Shown here: positions 10,920 through 23,096 of the stretch, in pieces | How positions within the stretch are numbered: the stretch's first letter is position 1 | Layout: each line of letters starts with the position of its first letter | Origin: Orobanche coerulescens | Lineage: Eukaryota; Streptophyta; Magnoliopsida; Lamiales; Orobanchaceae | Direction of reading: 5' to 3' | Length of the DNA stretch: 64,000 nucleotides | NCBI GenBank assembly: GCA_033398695.1 | Contig: CM065805.1 | Span: 165,455,787 to 165,519,786, forward strand | Program-made: the position numbers and the translations under genes | The notes under the pieces: generated by a model | Database searches by the model: none | The model's input: only the letters and a program-made list of their open reading frames with translations | Told to the model about the DNA's origin: nothing

Positions 10920-11600
10920 GATCGATTCAATGGATTTGATTCGATTAAACAAATTAATTGATTAATTTTGGGTAGCCAAAATTTATGTAATTCCTATGTT
11001 GTTCATAATATTGTTATTTTGATTTTAAATATTCATATATAAATAATATATAAGATAATTTAGAACAAATAGATTTATTAGTGTTTCCTGAAGAAACATG
11101 ATCTAACAATCCTTAATAGTCCAGAAGACTATTAAGATAAAATATGTGTTGTAGTTCTTGAACAAATACGATATTATCTCGTCATATTCTAGTTGAATAT
11201 GATGTGTTCCTGAAGAACACTATGAGATTTAAAAATTTCGTGTAAAATTCCTGATAAAGAACACAAAATAATATTCTTGAAGAATATTGTGTGGGGTCTT
11301 GAAGAAGCACTTTCTTTCGATTTATTTTATTTTGCACTATTTTATTATCGTGTATTTTTTTTCCTTAAAATTTTTTCTTATATATTTTCTCATCCAAATT
11401 TACGTTACTTTCCAGGTGTTTTAAATTACGTAAATGCGAGTTGGTTGAACAAATACAAGAAAATATTTATGTCAGTCTGAATTGATCAGCATCTCAACTT
11501 TGGAAATAACACAACCAATAGAGTTATTTAATTTTATTTATTTATTATTAATGGTTAGAAAATGAGGGCATCTAACTTTCTTAACTATGATCAAGTAAGT
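10659..11600. other. AT-rich spacer with a (TAA)n microsatellite
   Basis: No gene is recognised. A TAA/ATA trinucleotide run lies at about 10861-10918. Around 11090-11290 there are several short imperfect repeats of the type CCTGAAGAACA / TTGAAGAATAT. The rest is AT-rich and featureless to me. Confidence 0.6.
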
Positions 11601-12165
11601 TGTTGACCACTAAGTATACTGGATACAGTTTGGGAAATATTTTAAACAACAAACTGTACTGATTTTAAATATGAGTACGTAGCGGAAGTCTTAGATACAG
11701 TAGGTCGTTGTGGATACAGCAACTAAATGTATAGTGTATACTTAATTAATCACAGTAATTAAAACAGTAAAGACTGAAGGTAAATAACACAGTAATTAAA
11801 GTGGTTCGAGGTAAACCCCTCTACGTCCACTGGTCCTCCACACAGGAGTAAAAAGTTTATTATAATTACTACGTACACAACTACGTAATTATAACAACAC
11901 ACAATCAATATATCGTTCACACAGATTGATATAAAGATCTTAGCTTCAACCGTTCACACAGATTGGTTTTGAGCTAATGCTTTGACTTGTTTTTTCACAC
12001 ACAGTTCTGAAGCTTCGTCTTCTTCGATGCAATTCCTTCACACACAGTTCCGGAGAAGCACAGATTACTCAGTCCACACAGGGCTGATTTGGGTTTGTTC
12101 AAAGTATAGAACAGTGGGTGAACAACAACTTTGACTTTAAGAGTTTTCAGCCGATGAAGTATTAT
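11601..12165 (+). mobile_element. Truncated copy of the solo-LTR family found at 48325
   Basis: It starts TGTTGACCACTAAGTATACT and closely follows 48325-48880 through the landmarks GTGGTTCGAGGTAAACCCCT, CCACTGGTCCTCC and repeated TTCACACAGATTGG/TTCACACACAGTTC. It loses similarity near 12165, roughly halfway through the 1.2-kb LTR, so this is a truncated LTR with no paired end. Confidence 0.8.
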
Positions 12166-12963
12166 TCAAGATGTTTAATTTAATTATAATTTTAATATAT
12201 AATTTTTTATTTTAAAAAAAAGTTTATTTTTATTGGTAAATTCTAACTCAAAATAAAATACTTTTAAAATTAAAAAATTATAAAGTTACTTGAACCGTAT
12301 AAAAAGTGATGACAAAACTCATAAAATTAAAAAATTAAAGTTACTTTAAACCAAAAAGTGATGACAAAACCCAAATACTGAAAATGTATTATTATTACTG
12401 AAAATGTATTATTATTATTATTTAAACCCCAATATTTGCACCTCATAATTTAATAGTAACTATCTTTTAAGTTTCCAGTAATACTGAAAATGTATTTTTC
12501 CTTCTCTCTCTTTATATATAATATATTTGTTAAATGTGGTGAAGTCAGCACATATGAATCCGCACTGCTAGCCAATGTGATTTCTGCATTTAAAGCGAAA
12601 GTTGGTATATTAAGTAAAAAAAATTGGTATATTTAGACAAACCCTAAAAAAATCACTATTTTTTAAATAAAAAATAAAATTAAAAGTGTAGCGGCTTGCC
12701 AACGCTACCCAAACCGCCCCATTTTTCAGCTTCGAACAACACAATTTTTTATTTTTTATTTCCAGGAGTCGCATCGGTTTGTCAGCTCACTCGTCATAGC
12801 AATCGTGTTCCCCCATATACCCTCTGCAATTATCGCCTCGCCGGAGCCTTTCTCCCAGTATCCAAGGCCGGTAACCGCCGTCTCAGACGTCTCCCTCGGT
12901 TCAGCCGAGACAAACCGTTAACAGCTCTAGTTTCGTTTCCAGCTCTTAGAATCTATACTTATC
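12166..12963 (+). promoter_or_regulatory. Upstream region and probable leader of gene 1
   Basis: AT-rich to about 12690, then more GC-rich towards the ATG at 12964. A TATA-like TTTATATATAATAT lies at about 12511-12524 after a CTTCTCTCTC pyrimidine stretch, which is a plausible core promoter. An open frame at 12696-13019 is in a different phase from the gene and looks incidental. Confidence 0.4.
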
Positions 12964-15900
12964 ATGGCCGCTGGCACCGGCACCCTCTCCGCTTCGTGCC
13001 GCTCTTGTTACAGTTCTAGCTGCAATGCTAAGTCTCTCTTTCCCCAAAACAGACGCGGCAGCTCCCGTTTTCCGTTATCGCTCTCATTTTCGTCCATATC
13101 TTCTGCGCCTTTTCACCCAATTTTACCTAAAGCATTGTCGAGTAGCGATAATAACAGAAATATACCCGATAGAAAAGAACAACAGGTGGAGGAGGAAGAG
13201 GAAGTACAGGAGGACTTGCCGTGGATGCAGGAGAAGGCTTTGGATTTGGTTGAGTTCACAGGCTCAGTAACGCAGGCCATTCCGGGTCCACGTGTTGGCC
13301 GGAGCTCGCTGCCTTGGGTTCTCGCCGTCCCATTGGCTTATCTTGGCGTTACATTTGTCATTGCAGTTGGTAAGACTGTGCGGAAGTTCAGTTCTTCCAT
13401 GGAGAAACGCCGCAAACTGGTTTGGTTTTCTTTCCTCTCGTAGTTCCTTTTTTTTTTTTTTTTTCTGTTTCTAACTTCATTGCTATTGGACTTGTTGCAT
13501 TGCAGTTTCAAGATTATATAATTATTTGAATCGGTAGATTGTGTCTATAAGGATATTAAGTTAGTTCTTCTGGGATCTCTTTGGATGCTATATAGCTATG
13601 AAGAAATGGATTATAAAATGTATCGTGTATATCAGTATTTTTATTTTGCAGTAATTGTGTTACCCTTGTTGATGGTAAATGGTACTCGAGGACCGAGATG
13701 TATGATAATGATACAGAAATGCAGATATAATACTAAGAAGAAGCTTAGTGATGGTGGCATATGAGGCATGACTGCAACTCATGAACTTGCGCTTGTCTTG
13801 GTCCCAGGTTTTCATGCCCCCCACAAGATTTGAACCTTGTACGTCCAGGATAGGTAGAAATCATTGCGAGTCCTTGTATCATTAGGCCCATCAAGTAGTG
13901 GTCGCATATTAGATATGACTGCAACTTCTAGTTCAGTTTCAGACATTTGTCTCAAGCACGACTTTCTTTAAGCTTAAAATGGACCAACTATAATCATACT
14001 ATAGGGGAAGTAACAATCGTTGAAATTAAGTTCAACTTAATTTTGTTCAGACTTCAGATGATATCTTCCTGAAACAGAGTTATGCCAGACCCTTCCACTC
14101 CAGCCTTCTTTTCGTCTGGGTTGGGTGGATCACCGGTATTAAAACGCTAAAGCTACTAAGATAATCTCAAGTAAATATCACCACCATGAACTAAAAATAA
14201 TATTTCTCGACTGTTTCACTTGTCCAAGTACCAGATAAATATAGTAAGATAGAACTTTTTGGGGAAGTTCCTGTCTCTTTCTTCTCTCACCTCCGTCCTC
14301 TCAACCTCTTCTTGTCTATAAGTCAGATAGAGGCTTCCAAGTGTAAAACGCAAAATTAGTGTTTATTAAATAATTTGAACAAGAACAAGTTATTATCTCA
14401 TGCTTTCCTTGTTTTAATCAATGGAGTCTGAGCCCATTTAAGATTTATTAGATTTATTAAAGCTTTCTGCATGCTGATCCTGCCCGTGGCAGAATTTGTG
14501 GACCTAATTAAATGTAGACTAGATTGATGTTTGTTAATTAAAATTCTAATGGACATGCTATTTCTGTTCTGCTCCATTATATAAAATCCCTAGAACACTT
14601 GCAGCATTTGGTATGCTGGGTTTCCGCACGATTGTTTTCAGGCATTGAAATATGCTAAACATATCATATTATGAAGTATTTGTTACTTTTCCAAGTCATC
14701 ATGTTAGTTGTGTTTTACCATTACTTCTCCATCAGTAACTAAAAAGCTCTGTATTTTCTCACTAAAATTGTCCCTGCGATTTAGCTTAATTACAAGAAAA
14801 ACTAGTTTTATTGTAAAACTACAATAACCGTCTTCAGGTTTCTATTTGTTTTACAAATCCCCCACCATAAAAGGTGCAGTTTGCAAACTTGAAACAAATG
14901 ATAAAAAAGGGGGTCGGTGTAACTTTGAGACGTATTTTTTTCTTCTTATTTTAATTACCAAAATCTCAAAAAATAGTATTTGTGATTTTCTCTTTCTGTC
15001 ACACGACTAGTTACTTGACAAAATTATTATTATCTTTTAGGTCAATAAAAATGCCATGCTGTGCAAATCTATAGATGAGCTGCTTGAGAAGGGAATGACT
15101 GGATTAGACCAAGCAGCTTTACAGGAACTGGTGCAAAAGGTGAGTGATACTTATTTGATATGCCTTAGACCTTGATCTTTTATGAATTCCACTCAACCTA
15201 TTAAAAAGTCCTTGCGAAGATGCTGAAGTGAAACTTAATTTTAGTTCATGGTGGTCAACCTAAAATTGTATGCTGAAGTACAACAACATCTAAGCCGTAG
15301 TCCCAAAATGATTTGGGGTCGGCTAACATGAATCAACTTTGAAACCGTCAATGATCGTTACATAAATAACATAAAAGGAAAAAAAAGAGGGAAAAAAGTA
15401 GAGAAAAAAACAAATAAAAAAAAGGAGTGAATGTTAAAAAAAAATGAAAAATCCTGAAAAATAAATTAAAAGATAACATGAAGTAAAAGAAAATAGAAAT
15501 TACAAAAAAGGAATCAGATTCCATCCACCATCCGTATTCTTTCCCGCCACATTTGCATCTCCATCGCCATATTTTCTCCAATTCTAAGAAACCGCATATC
15601 ATTTTCAATCATCTTTATCCAAGTTTTCTTGGGTCTTCCTCTACCTTTCACAATATTACTTGTTCCCCAACTTTCTAGCCTCCTCACTGGGGCATCAACA
15701 GGTCTTTCTTCTCACATGACCAAACCATCGTAATCGATTCTCCATCATCTTGTCTTCTATAGACGCAACTCTTACCTTCTCTCTAATCACCTCATTTCTG
15801 AGCCGATCCTTTTTTGTATGACCACACATCCATCGTAGCATACGCATCTCCGCCACATTTTTCTTTTGAACGTGACACTGTTTTACAGCCCAACACTCGG

Positions 15901-18900
15901 TGCCATATAACAGTGCAAGCCTAATTGCCATGCGGTAAAATTTACCCTTTAATCTATGAGGCATGTCAGGATCACATAAAACCCCTGTGGCACTCTTCCA
16001 CTTCAACCACCCTGCCTTTATTCTGTGAGCCACATCGCCATCTAGCTCTCCATCCTTTTGGATAATAGATCCAAGATACCGAAAGAAAGTAGATCCATGA
16101 CCAACTTTCCCATCAAATGTGATCATCCACGCCTCTCTATCACTGTTTTCGCTAAACCTACACTCCATATATTCAGTCTTACTTCTGCTCAGCCTAAAGC
16201 CTCGAGCTTCCAAAGTATCCCTCCAAAGTTTCAATTTCTGTTGCATTCCAACCTTCGTTTCATCAATCAACACAATATCATCTGCGAACATCATACACCA
16301 CGGAACGTCATTTTAAGTTTCTCTTGTCAATTCGTCCATGACTATGGCAAAGAGAAAAGGACTAAGAGCAGATCCTTGATGCACCCCATCGTAATAGGGA
16401 ATTCTTCTGTCCTCCCAACATTAGTACGTACACTTGTACTAGCTCCCTCATACATGTCCTTTATAATGTCAATATATTTCCCAATGTTCTAAAAGGCGCT
16501 AGGCGGTAGGCGGGCGGACGGGGACCTTCTAGCGCCTAGGCCTTGGAGGCGGCGCCTAGGCGGCTAGGCGCTAGGCGGTTTTTTTTTTATATTTTATATT
16601 TTATTTATTTTTATATATGCATACAAAATGCATAATAATATTTTTTTTTTTAAATTCTTTTGGAGAGGAATTTTTGTTATGCATAATAAAAATTTCTCAT
16701 TCTTTTGGGTGAACCCGGTACGATGGAACATGTGGGTACGATGGAACGTGTGGGTACGAAGGATATTATATTTAAATTAATATTTATCTAAATAATATTA
16801 TAACAAATTAGTAATCTGAACTGATATTATAAATATTTTCAAATTAGTATATTAATTCAGAATTAAAAGTTACATATTTTTTAACTTAATTCATTTTTTT
16901 ATTCATCTTTTGGTATTATGATATCTTATTTTTATATAAAATAGACCCTATAATAAAATTTAAAAGGTAATTACAAAAGATTTAAAAAAAATTGTAATAC
17001 GTCAAAATAATGAATAACTATAACATCAGAACCTTAGTCCCAAAATGCTTTGGGGTCGGCTAACATGAATCAATATCTGAAAACGTCAAGTCGTCTCCAA
17101 AAGAATGTATAACTATATATTATATATTTTAATATTTAAAAATTCAACATTTTATTTTTATTCTATGAATAATAAAAAATTATATGTGCGCTTTACAATT
17201 TAATAACACCAATTAGCTTTATAAACAACGAGATACGACTCATCCACACAAACTTTTGCGTAAATCGAGACATCAATGTTCTCTTCTTTCCATCTACTTT
17301 TCTCATATTTTCTTCTTTTTTTCTCCGCATCTACTTTTCTTCTTCTTCTCCCTGTTTCTTCTTTTTCTTTTTTCTCTTCTCGCTCTTTTTTCCTCCTCCT
17401 ACCGATTTGGAATCACAAAATCTTCTACCATAACCGCCTAGCCCGACCGACCTGTCTCGGTCCGCCTGGAGCCGCCTCAACCCGCCTAGAGCATCCTACC
17501 CGCCTGACAGAACCGACTATGGGGTAGTCGGGACGGAGGTCCACCTTCTAGCGCCTAGGCGGCGCCTAGGCGGCCGCCTAGGCCGATTTTTAGAACAGTG
17601 ATATTTCCGCGATACACCCTTCTTTGCTAAGGCCCACCAAAGTACTTCCCTTGGTACTTTATCATATGTCTTCTCTAAATCAATAAAAACCATATGTAGA
17701 TCTTTCTTTTTATCGTGATAATATTCCATCAACTGCCGGATAAGATAAATTGCTTCCATGGTCGATCTTCTAGGCATAAATCCAAACTGATTTTCTATTA
17801 TCTTGACACATTTCTGATCCTTTATTCAATCACTCGTTCCCACAACTTCATGGTATGACTCATTAGTTTAATTTCGCGATAATTAGAACAATCTTGAAAT
17901 CACCTTTGTTCTTATACAAAGGGACGGGAATACTTTTCCTCCATGCTGATGGCATCTTATTGCTTCTCCAAATCTTATTGAAAAGCATAGTTATCTATTC
18001 GATCCCTCTCTCTCCCAAACACCTCCAAACTTCAATAGGTATATCATCCCAAACACCTCCAAACTTCAATAGGTATATCATCTGGTCCTTATGCTTTCTT
18101 TGACCCCATCTTCTTCAATGCCATTGTCACTTCACCCTTTTGAATTCTCCTCTTAAACTCTCGGTTAACTATACTTGAGGGGATGTTTAAATTCCCAATA
18201 TTTTGTTCTTGATGGCCATTGAATAGGGTATCAAAGTATGACCTCCATCTCTCTTTTGTCTCTTTATCTTGAACCAAAACTTTTTGGTCAGTATCTTTCA
18301 CACATTTAACTTTTCCAATACCTCGCGTCTACTTCTCTCTCATTCGAGCAAGTTTTCCCCTTCTTTTGTATCTAATCTTGTATATAATTCTTGATTGACC
18401 TTTGATCGGGCATTTCGCACTGCCTTTTTAGCTTCTGTTCGAGCTTTCTTGTACTTCTCATAATTCTCATCGCTCTAGCATTTACCCAGATTATGAAAAA
18501 TTTTATTGATGAAAAACTTTATTGATGGAAATTACACAGATTTTATAAATTTGAATGGGGAGAATTATTATTTTGTTTTTGAGGAAATCTGTCAAGACAG
18601 ACCTCAAAATTTCCATTCATATCAAGTTGATATATGCAACTTTAAGGTGGCGTAAAGAAAGAAATGATTATGACTTAGAATTGTACATAGTGTATGTTTG
18701 GTAAGATAAGCTAGCTTATTTTTTGAGCTTATTTAAAAAGCGCCGTTTGGCACTTCATAAACTAGTTTATAAGTTAACTTATAAGGTAGCTTATTGTGAC
18801 TATGGTTGTGTTTGACAGTTTAGCTGATGTCTTATAAGCTAGTTTATTAAGACATCCGCTAGCTTATCAGCTAAACTGCCAAACACACCCATAGTGTTAC

Positions 18901-19363
18901 CCGCCGAAAGATGCAATTAGACTTTCTGTTGGCCGTCATTATTTATAAGTCGATATACACATATCTTTCTGTTAGAGGAGCTGCCCTCTTCTCTTGTATT
19001 CATCCAAAACATCATAAATCATTACAAACTACAGATCTCAACACATTGTTGTCTACAGACAGGTTTTGGCATGGGGGATATTTTACGCAAATATATTCGT
19101 TACGCATTGAACGAGAAGCCATTCAATCCAGGTTTGGTTTCTAATTTGATTCAACTCAGGAAAATATCAATGTTAGGTGATTCAGAGGTTGCTGGAATTC
19201 TGAATGAGATTTCAAGGAGGATCGTGAAAGACAAAGGTACCTCAAACCTGCATCAGCTTCTTGTAGTTTTTGGTTAAAAGTTGTCATCCTTCGGCTGATT
19301 CTTCTTCTTAAAAAACGCACTTGTGTGAATTGTCATGCCAACTTTCAATATCAATATACATCT

Positions 19364-19421
<58 letters not shown>

Positions 19422-20188
19422 AAGCACTATTACAACTGATATATTATAATCTCTAGTTGGATCCATGGAGGTTGTGGAGTAATATTTGTTCCATGGTTTA
19501 GCTGCTTCTCTCATTTCTTATTAACGAAAACATTTTTTTTTTTTAAAACTAAGTTAGAACACGCGAGAGGCATGTGAGACGGAGGCCGATTGATGCACCA
19601 GTGCGGAGGCTTGAAGAATGGGGAGCGCATAGGCCGGTGATGGGTAGAGGAAGACCTAAACAGACATGGATAAGAGTGATTGAGAATGATATGAGGTTTC
19701 TTGGGATTGGAGAAGTTATGGTGTTGGATAGGACGACGTGGAGGGAGAGAATTCGGGTGGTTGATTATGATTGTTTTATTGGAGACGACTTGATGTTTTC
19801 AGAGATTGATTCATGTTAGCCGACCCCAAAGCATTTTGGGACTAAGGCTCGGTTGTTGTTGTTGTTGTTGTAAGTTGGAACATGCATTTTTCAGGTCCAG
19901 TGGTCATGGATATGTCAGGATATTCTGGAAAAGGTACCATAAAAAAACTTGTTGTGCAAGCTCTTTTTGGAAAGGTGTATTATCTGTCTGAGGTACAGTT
20001 TTGCTCTTTGCTTATAGTAGATTCATAACTTCTGTATAACATTGGATGGCGCTATTTTGTGCCATTGAGAATAAAACTCAACTTTATGCTTGTCAAGATT
20101 ATAAATACTATATGTATATTGTTTAGAAAATTGTGCAGTCCCCTGAAAATGACCGACACACAAGTGTTTGTATTAAAATTTTAATAGC

Positions 20189-20230
<42 letters not shown>

Positions 20231-21169
20231 ATTCGTGAAAAGTAAATACTAAAAAATGTATATTTATATTTAGATACTAAGTGCAGCACATATGTTATCT
20301 GTTCTTACAATGATTGATATATAAATGTATATATTGGAAGGGGTTTAAAGATGGGAGTCAGGTTCCTAAAATTGCGATAATTGGGGTAATTTATTACCTC
20401 ATAACGTAGTTACCAGCATTTTTATTCTTAAAGGACTAAATAATTTATAGTACCTCCATTTTTAATCGATGTAGTTTGACTTTTTTAATTTTGAGCTTTG
20501 ACCATTTATTTCTTTTTAGATATCGTACCGATAAATACAAAAACTAGATCCTTATATTCATTTTTTAAAACATTTTCGTAATATTATTCTTTTTTTTATA
20601 ATTTTTCATGATATAATCGTAAAATTGTTCATGGTCAAAGTTTCGTCTCGAAAAGCAAAAACATCTATTAAAAGAGGTAGTGTTGATAGTAGATAGGTTG
20701 GTTTTACTTGCGTCCTTGAAGACAAATGTCCCCTGGACCTAAATGAGCCGCAATCCGATAATCTACACCGGCCGGGTCCTAGTTGAGCTGGTGCATATCA
20801 AATATCTACTTTAGGCATATTTAGTTGTATCTTACTAAGTTATTTACCTCAACACATATGCTCATTTTTGTTTGTTGATGGACACAGCTGCCTGAGTTCT
20901 GTTCAAAGGACAGCTCTTTAACTGTCAAAGAGATATTTGGGGTGGTAGAGTAAGTACCCTTCTTGTCTGAAATTTTCCGCAACCATATTCTACCAGAGTT
21001 GTGACTAATAAAGTGCATACTGCTCTGTCGTTTGAACGTTTTCAGTGAGGACGCCGAGAAGCTTAGGCTCCACACAGTTTCAGAAGAGGGGGTTTTGGAT
21101 TCACTAGAAAAAATGATCGACAATTCAGATTCAGAGGAATCAAGCGATCAATCATCAAAGGCGTCTTGA
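12964..21169 (+). CDS. Predicted plastid-targeted membrane protein of unknown function (six exons)
   Basis: Exons: 12964-13419, 15041-15139, 19059-19236, 19895-19992, 20888-20949 and 21046-21169. All introns are GT-AG and the frame stays open, giving 338 residues ending SSKAS. The N-terminus (about 60 residues) is Ser/Arg-rich and almost free of acid, like a chloroplast transit peptide. An acidic stretch ([12 protein letters not shown]) follows at about 78-89. One hydrophobic segment, about residues 118-136 ([20 protein letters not shown]), looks membrane-spanning, followed by the basic VRKF...EKRRKLV. The rest is soluble and helical-looking ([46 protein letters not shown]), ending in an acidic Ser-rich tail. 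I do not recognise a named family. Introns 2 and 3 carry LINE and hAT insertions. The exon 1 donor CTG|GTTTGG is weak. A polyadenylation-like AATAAA lies at 21396. Confidence 0.82.
15695..16294 (-). pseudogene. RTE LINE reverse transcriptase, C-terminal part
   Basis: A 199-residue open frame starting [17 protein letters not shown] is the catalytic motif of non-LTR reverse transcriptases. Downstream are [30 protein letters not shown] and [14 protein letters not shown], typical of the RTE thumb and C-terminal domain. It is a fragment, since the upstream RT blocks lie beyond the hAT insertion. Confidence 0.85.
16482..17600. mobile_element. Non-autonomous hAT element inserted in the LINE
   Basis: The ends are imperfect inverted repeats, CAATGTTCTAAAAGGCGC at left and, read inward from the right, CACTGTTCTAAAAATCGG. 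It is flanked by an exact 8-bp target duplication ATATTTCC (16474-16481, 17601-17608), the hAT signature. GC-rich subterminal arrays of GCGCCTAGGCGG-type units lie at both ends around an AT-rich core. No transposase is encoded. The core carries a short fragment of an RTE LINE 3' end (about 17030-17085). Confidence 0.92.
17609..17777 (-). pseudogene. RTE LINE reverse transcriptase, fingers/palm fragment
   Basis: Minus-strand translation from 17777 gives [20 protein letters not shown] and [18 protein letters not shown]. This is the RT block normally reading GRSTMEAI and DLEKAYDRVPRE. The hAT insertion at 17600 breaks it, and it resumes at 16473. Confidence 0.8.
18798..18896. repeat. Short hairpin MITE-like element in intron 2
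   Basis: Inverted arms of about 28 bp: ATGGTTGTGTTTGACAGTTT (18802 on) and its near complement ending at 18892, around a 40-bp loop containing TTATAAGCTAGTTTATT. A related, looser sequence lies just upstream (18690-18795) and again at 21705-21775. No clear target duplication, so the class is uncertain. Confidence 0.6.
19365..19414. repeat. (CA)n/(TA)n microsatellite in intron 3
   Basis: A CA run of about 16 bases passes directly into an AT run of about 35 bases. A second TA run lies at about 20193-20225 in intron 4. Confidence 0.9.
19562..19870 (+). mobile_element. 5'-truncated RTE LINE beside the exon 4 acceptor
   Basis: It encodes the last part of an RTE ORF (start [15 protein letters not shown], then GRGRPKQTW and DRTTWRERI), then the conserved 3' end TTAGCCGACCCCAAAGCATT and a (TTG)n tail, on the gene's own strand. 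It is flanked by a 12-bp target duplication with one mismatch, TAAGTTAGAACA (19550-19561) and TAAGTTGGAACA (19871-19882), proving insertion by target-primed reverse transcription. It ends 24 bases before exon 4. Confidence 0.9.
20010..20885 (+). other. Intron 4 of gene 1, remaining sequence
   Basis: No further gene or element is recognised apart from the TA microsatellite at about 20193-20225. AT-rich intronic sequence ends in the acceptor GACACAG at 20887. Confidence 0.6.
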
Positions 21170-21776
21170 TGCTGCATCCATTGGATTGTTGTGGCTTACA
21201 CACTTGAGAATTAGTCTGTTCTAGAATGTTCGTTTGATACATTGCTTAAGGCAAAATTCTGTCCGGTTCATTTTCTCTGTTTTATTCGTTGTCTCAATGT
21301 GATGTTTGTTCTTAGTAACTTGATGTTAACGACAGTCCACCAAGGAGATGCTATCATCATGGATGAGTTCCCTTATTGTGTTATTTGAGTGTACAAATAA
21401 ATGTTTGGGTGAAACTACCATAATCGGTCTTACAGTGTGGTACCAATTATATGTTTTAGTTGTTTCCAGTTTTTAGCGTTAGTTTTTTTCCAGGTTTTTA
21501 TTTTTTATTTTTATTTTCTTTGTTTTCAGTTTTTCAGGTTTTACTTTTTAGGGATTTCAATTGTTTTCTGTTTTCAAATTTTCATCTTTTTTTTTTTGGG
21601 TTCATTTTTTTAGTATTTTAATTATTTTTTTTTCAGTTTTTCTTTGATTGAAACTGGTTTTAGGAGACCCGTTCCGCAGTGATACAGGTTTATTCTCAAG
21701 TCTAAGTTTATGTTTGGCGAATATAAGCTAACTTATCTTTTTAGTTTATTAAAAAGTCATATTTGGTATATTCTAA
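21170..21776 (+). other. 3' flank of gene 1
   Basis: Probable 3' UTR to about 21420, with AATAAA at 21396-21401. After that a T-rich zone (21450-21660) repeats TCAGTTTTT/CAGGTTTT units. A short AT-rich segment at 21705-21775 resembles the hairpin element of intron 2. Confidence 0.5.
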
Positions 21777-23096
21777 TGTCACGGCCGAAAGTCGACGATG
21801 GGACAAGCGTGCGTAGATGGTTGCACGGAGTGCCGAGGAACAAGCACGAGCGGGATCCCAAGGAAGGCATCAGGCTAGCTGTGGAGGTTCAGCTTTCGGG
21901 ATGGCGTGGTTGGATGGATACGCAAGCCGAGGGACCGAGGAAGAGATGTGGACGCCGCCATGGAAGCAGGGGCGCAGCTACATAGGGGCGGGAGGGGGCG
22001 CCTGACCCCCCGAAATTTTTTTTGCGATGTAGGGGGTATATAGTTTTCGTGTAGAAAAATTTCGGTATATTCGGTTTCGACCCCCCAAAATTTCGGTATT
22101 ACCCTAAAAATAGCATTAGGAAAAAAAAAAATTTAGATCCCGACCCCCCATTGAAAATTTTCTAGCTTCGCCACTGCATGGAAGGCGTTACAATTGAGGG
22201 GCAACATGCCTTGGTGTTCGGGACACTTGGGCATTTCAGTCGGGACATGTGCAGAGCTGTCCGGCAGAGCATGGGGCGCGGGCAAGGCTGGACGAGCGAG
22301 CAGCGTGCCGGACGAAGAAAGAAGATGAGGCGATGCCGAGTCAGGAGGCAAGACTCAAGCAAGGATGTCGGACGCGGGCATACAATGCCGGACGCGACCG
22401 ACATACGCGGGCGCGCGCACAAAGTGCGAGAGAGACCCCTTCCCTTTATAATAGGCTTAGAAAAATATAGCCTTGTGGGGCCAGTGGATATTGAAAAGTT
22501 GAGGAGTCACTCAGCGGGGAAGATTCCACCGGGAGCAGCCAGGAGCGGACCAACATGGTCCTGGAGGTTCGGGAAGACTCCGGAACGTTGCAAAAATGAG
22601 AGGGCCGTGTTGGGCCGATGCGGGCCGGGACAGTCAGAAGCGGGCTGAGACGAGCCGGGGCGCCTGGATGGAAGCTCTAGGAACCTCCTATAAGGGTAGA
22701 GGCTTGGAAGACTTGTAGAATAGTCTAGAATTATTATAAGTCCTGTAATGTAAAGATATGTATGGTGTGTTCTAGAGTATTGCTATTATGTAGAGATATG
22801 AGAAAAGTTGTAGAGAAGTATAGAACCCTCCAAATGAGGTGGAGTTAGAAAGTTCTAGGAAACTAGAAGGTAGTATAAATAGCCTCCAAGTGAGGCTCAT
22901 TTGTAAGCATCGAAGTTGTAAGAAAGAAAAGAGTTAGAGTTATAAAAGAGAAGTGTTTCTCTAAAGTGTTGTCTTCCCTTCTTCCACTCTCACTTGAGCA
23001 AGTTAGAAAGACTTGCTAGCTAGAGATTGGGGCGATTCTAGTCTAGTGCCGCACGAGTTGGACAATTTGTGAGGTGCGTAATTTTAGCCCGTGGCA
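21777..23096 (+). repeat. 5' LTR of the gag-only element
   Basis: It begins TGTCACGGCC and ends CCCGTGGCA just before the primer site. The length is about 1.1 kb after removing the 210-bp hAT insert and its 8-bp duplication. The 3' half (about 22640-23040), with TATAAATAGCCTCC near 22873, looks like a promoter and leader. Confidence 0.75.
21967..22176. mobile_element. 210-bp hAT MITE inside the LTR
   Basis: It starts CAGGGGCGCAGCTA and ends TAGCTTCGCCACTG, inverted ends of the plant CAGGGGCGGAGC...GCCACTG hAT type. The exact 8-bp target duplication CATGGAAG (21959-21966, 22177-22184) supports it. Internal runs of G, C, T and A only; no coding capacity. Confidence 0.92.

Larger units (their letters stand above)
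15281..18470 (-). mobile_element. 5'-truncated RTE-type LINE in intron 2
   Basis: Minus-strand coding pieces, in order: a segment upstream of RT ending KKMGSKKA (18301-18089); RT block with [15 protein letters not shown] (about 17690-17640); [11 protein letters not shown] with the catalytic FADD (16294-16250), RYLGSII, and a C-terminal [13 protein letters not shown] end (near 15700). The 3' tail near 15300 (on the minus strand GTTAGCCGACCCCAAATCA) is followed by a short GTTGTTG end at about 15281. The FADD block and GHVRR end fit the plant RTE clade. The endonuclease half is missing. It is interrupted by a hAT element at 16482-17600. Confidence 0.85.

Noticed and set aside
12696..13019. 107-codon open frame overlapping the start of gene 1
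   Set aside because: Different phase from the spliced model and no support from downstream exons; it is leader sequence plus a shifted reading of exon 1.
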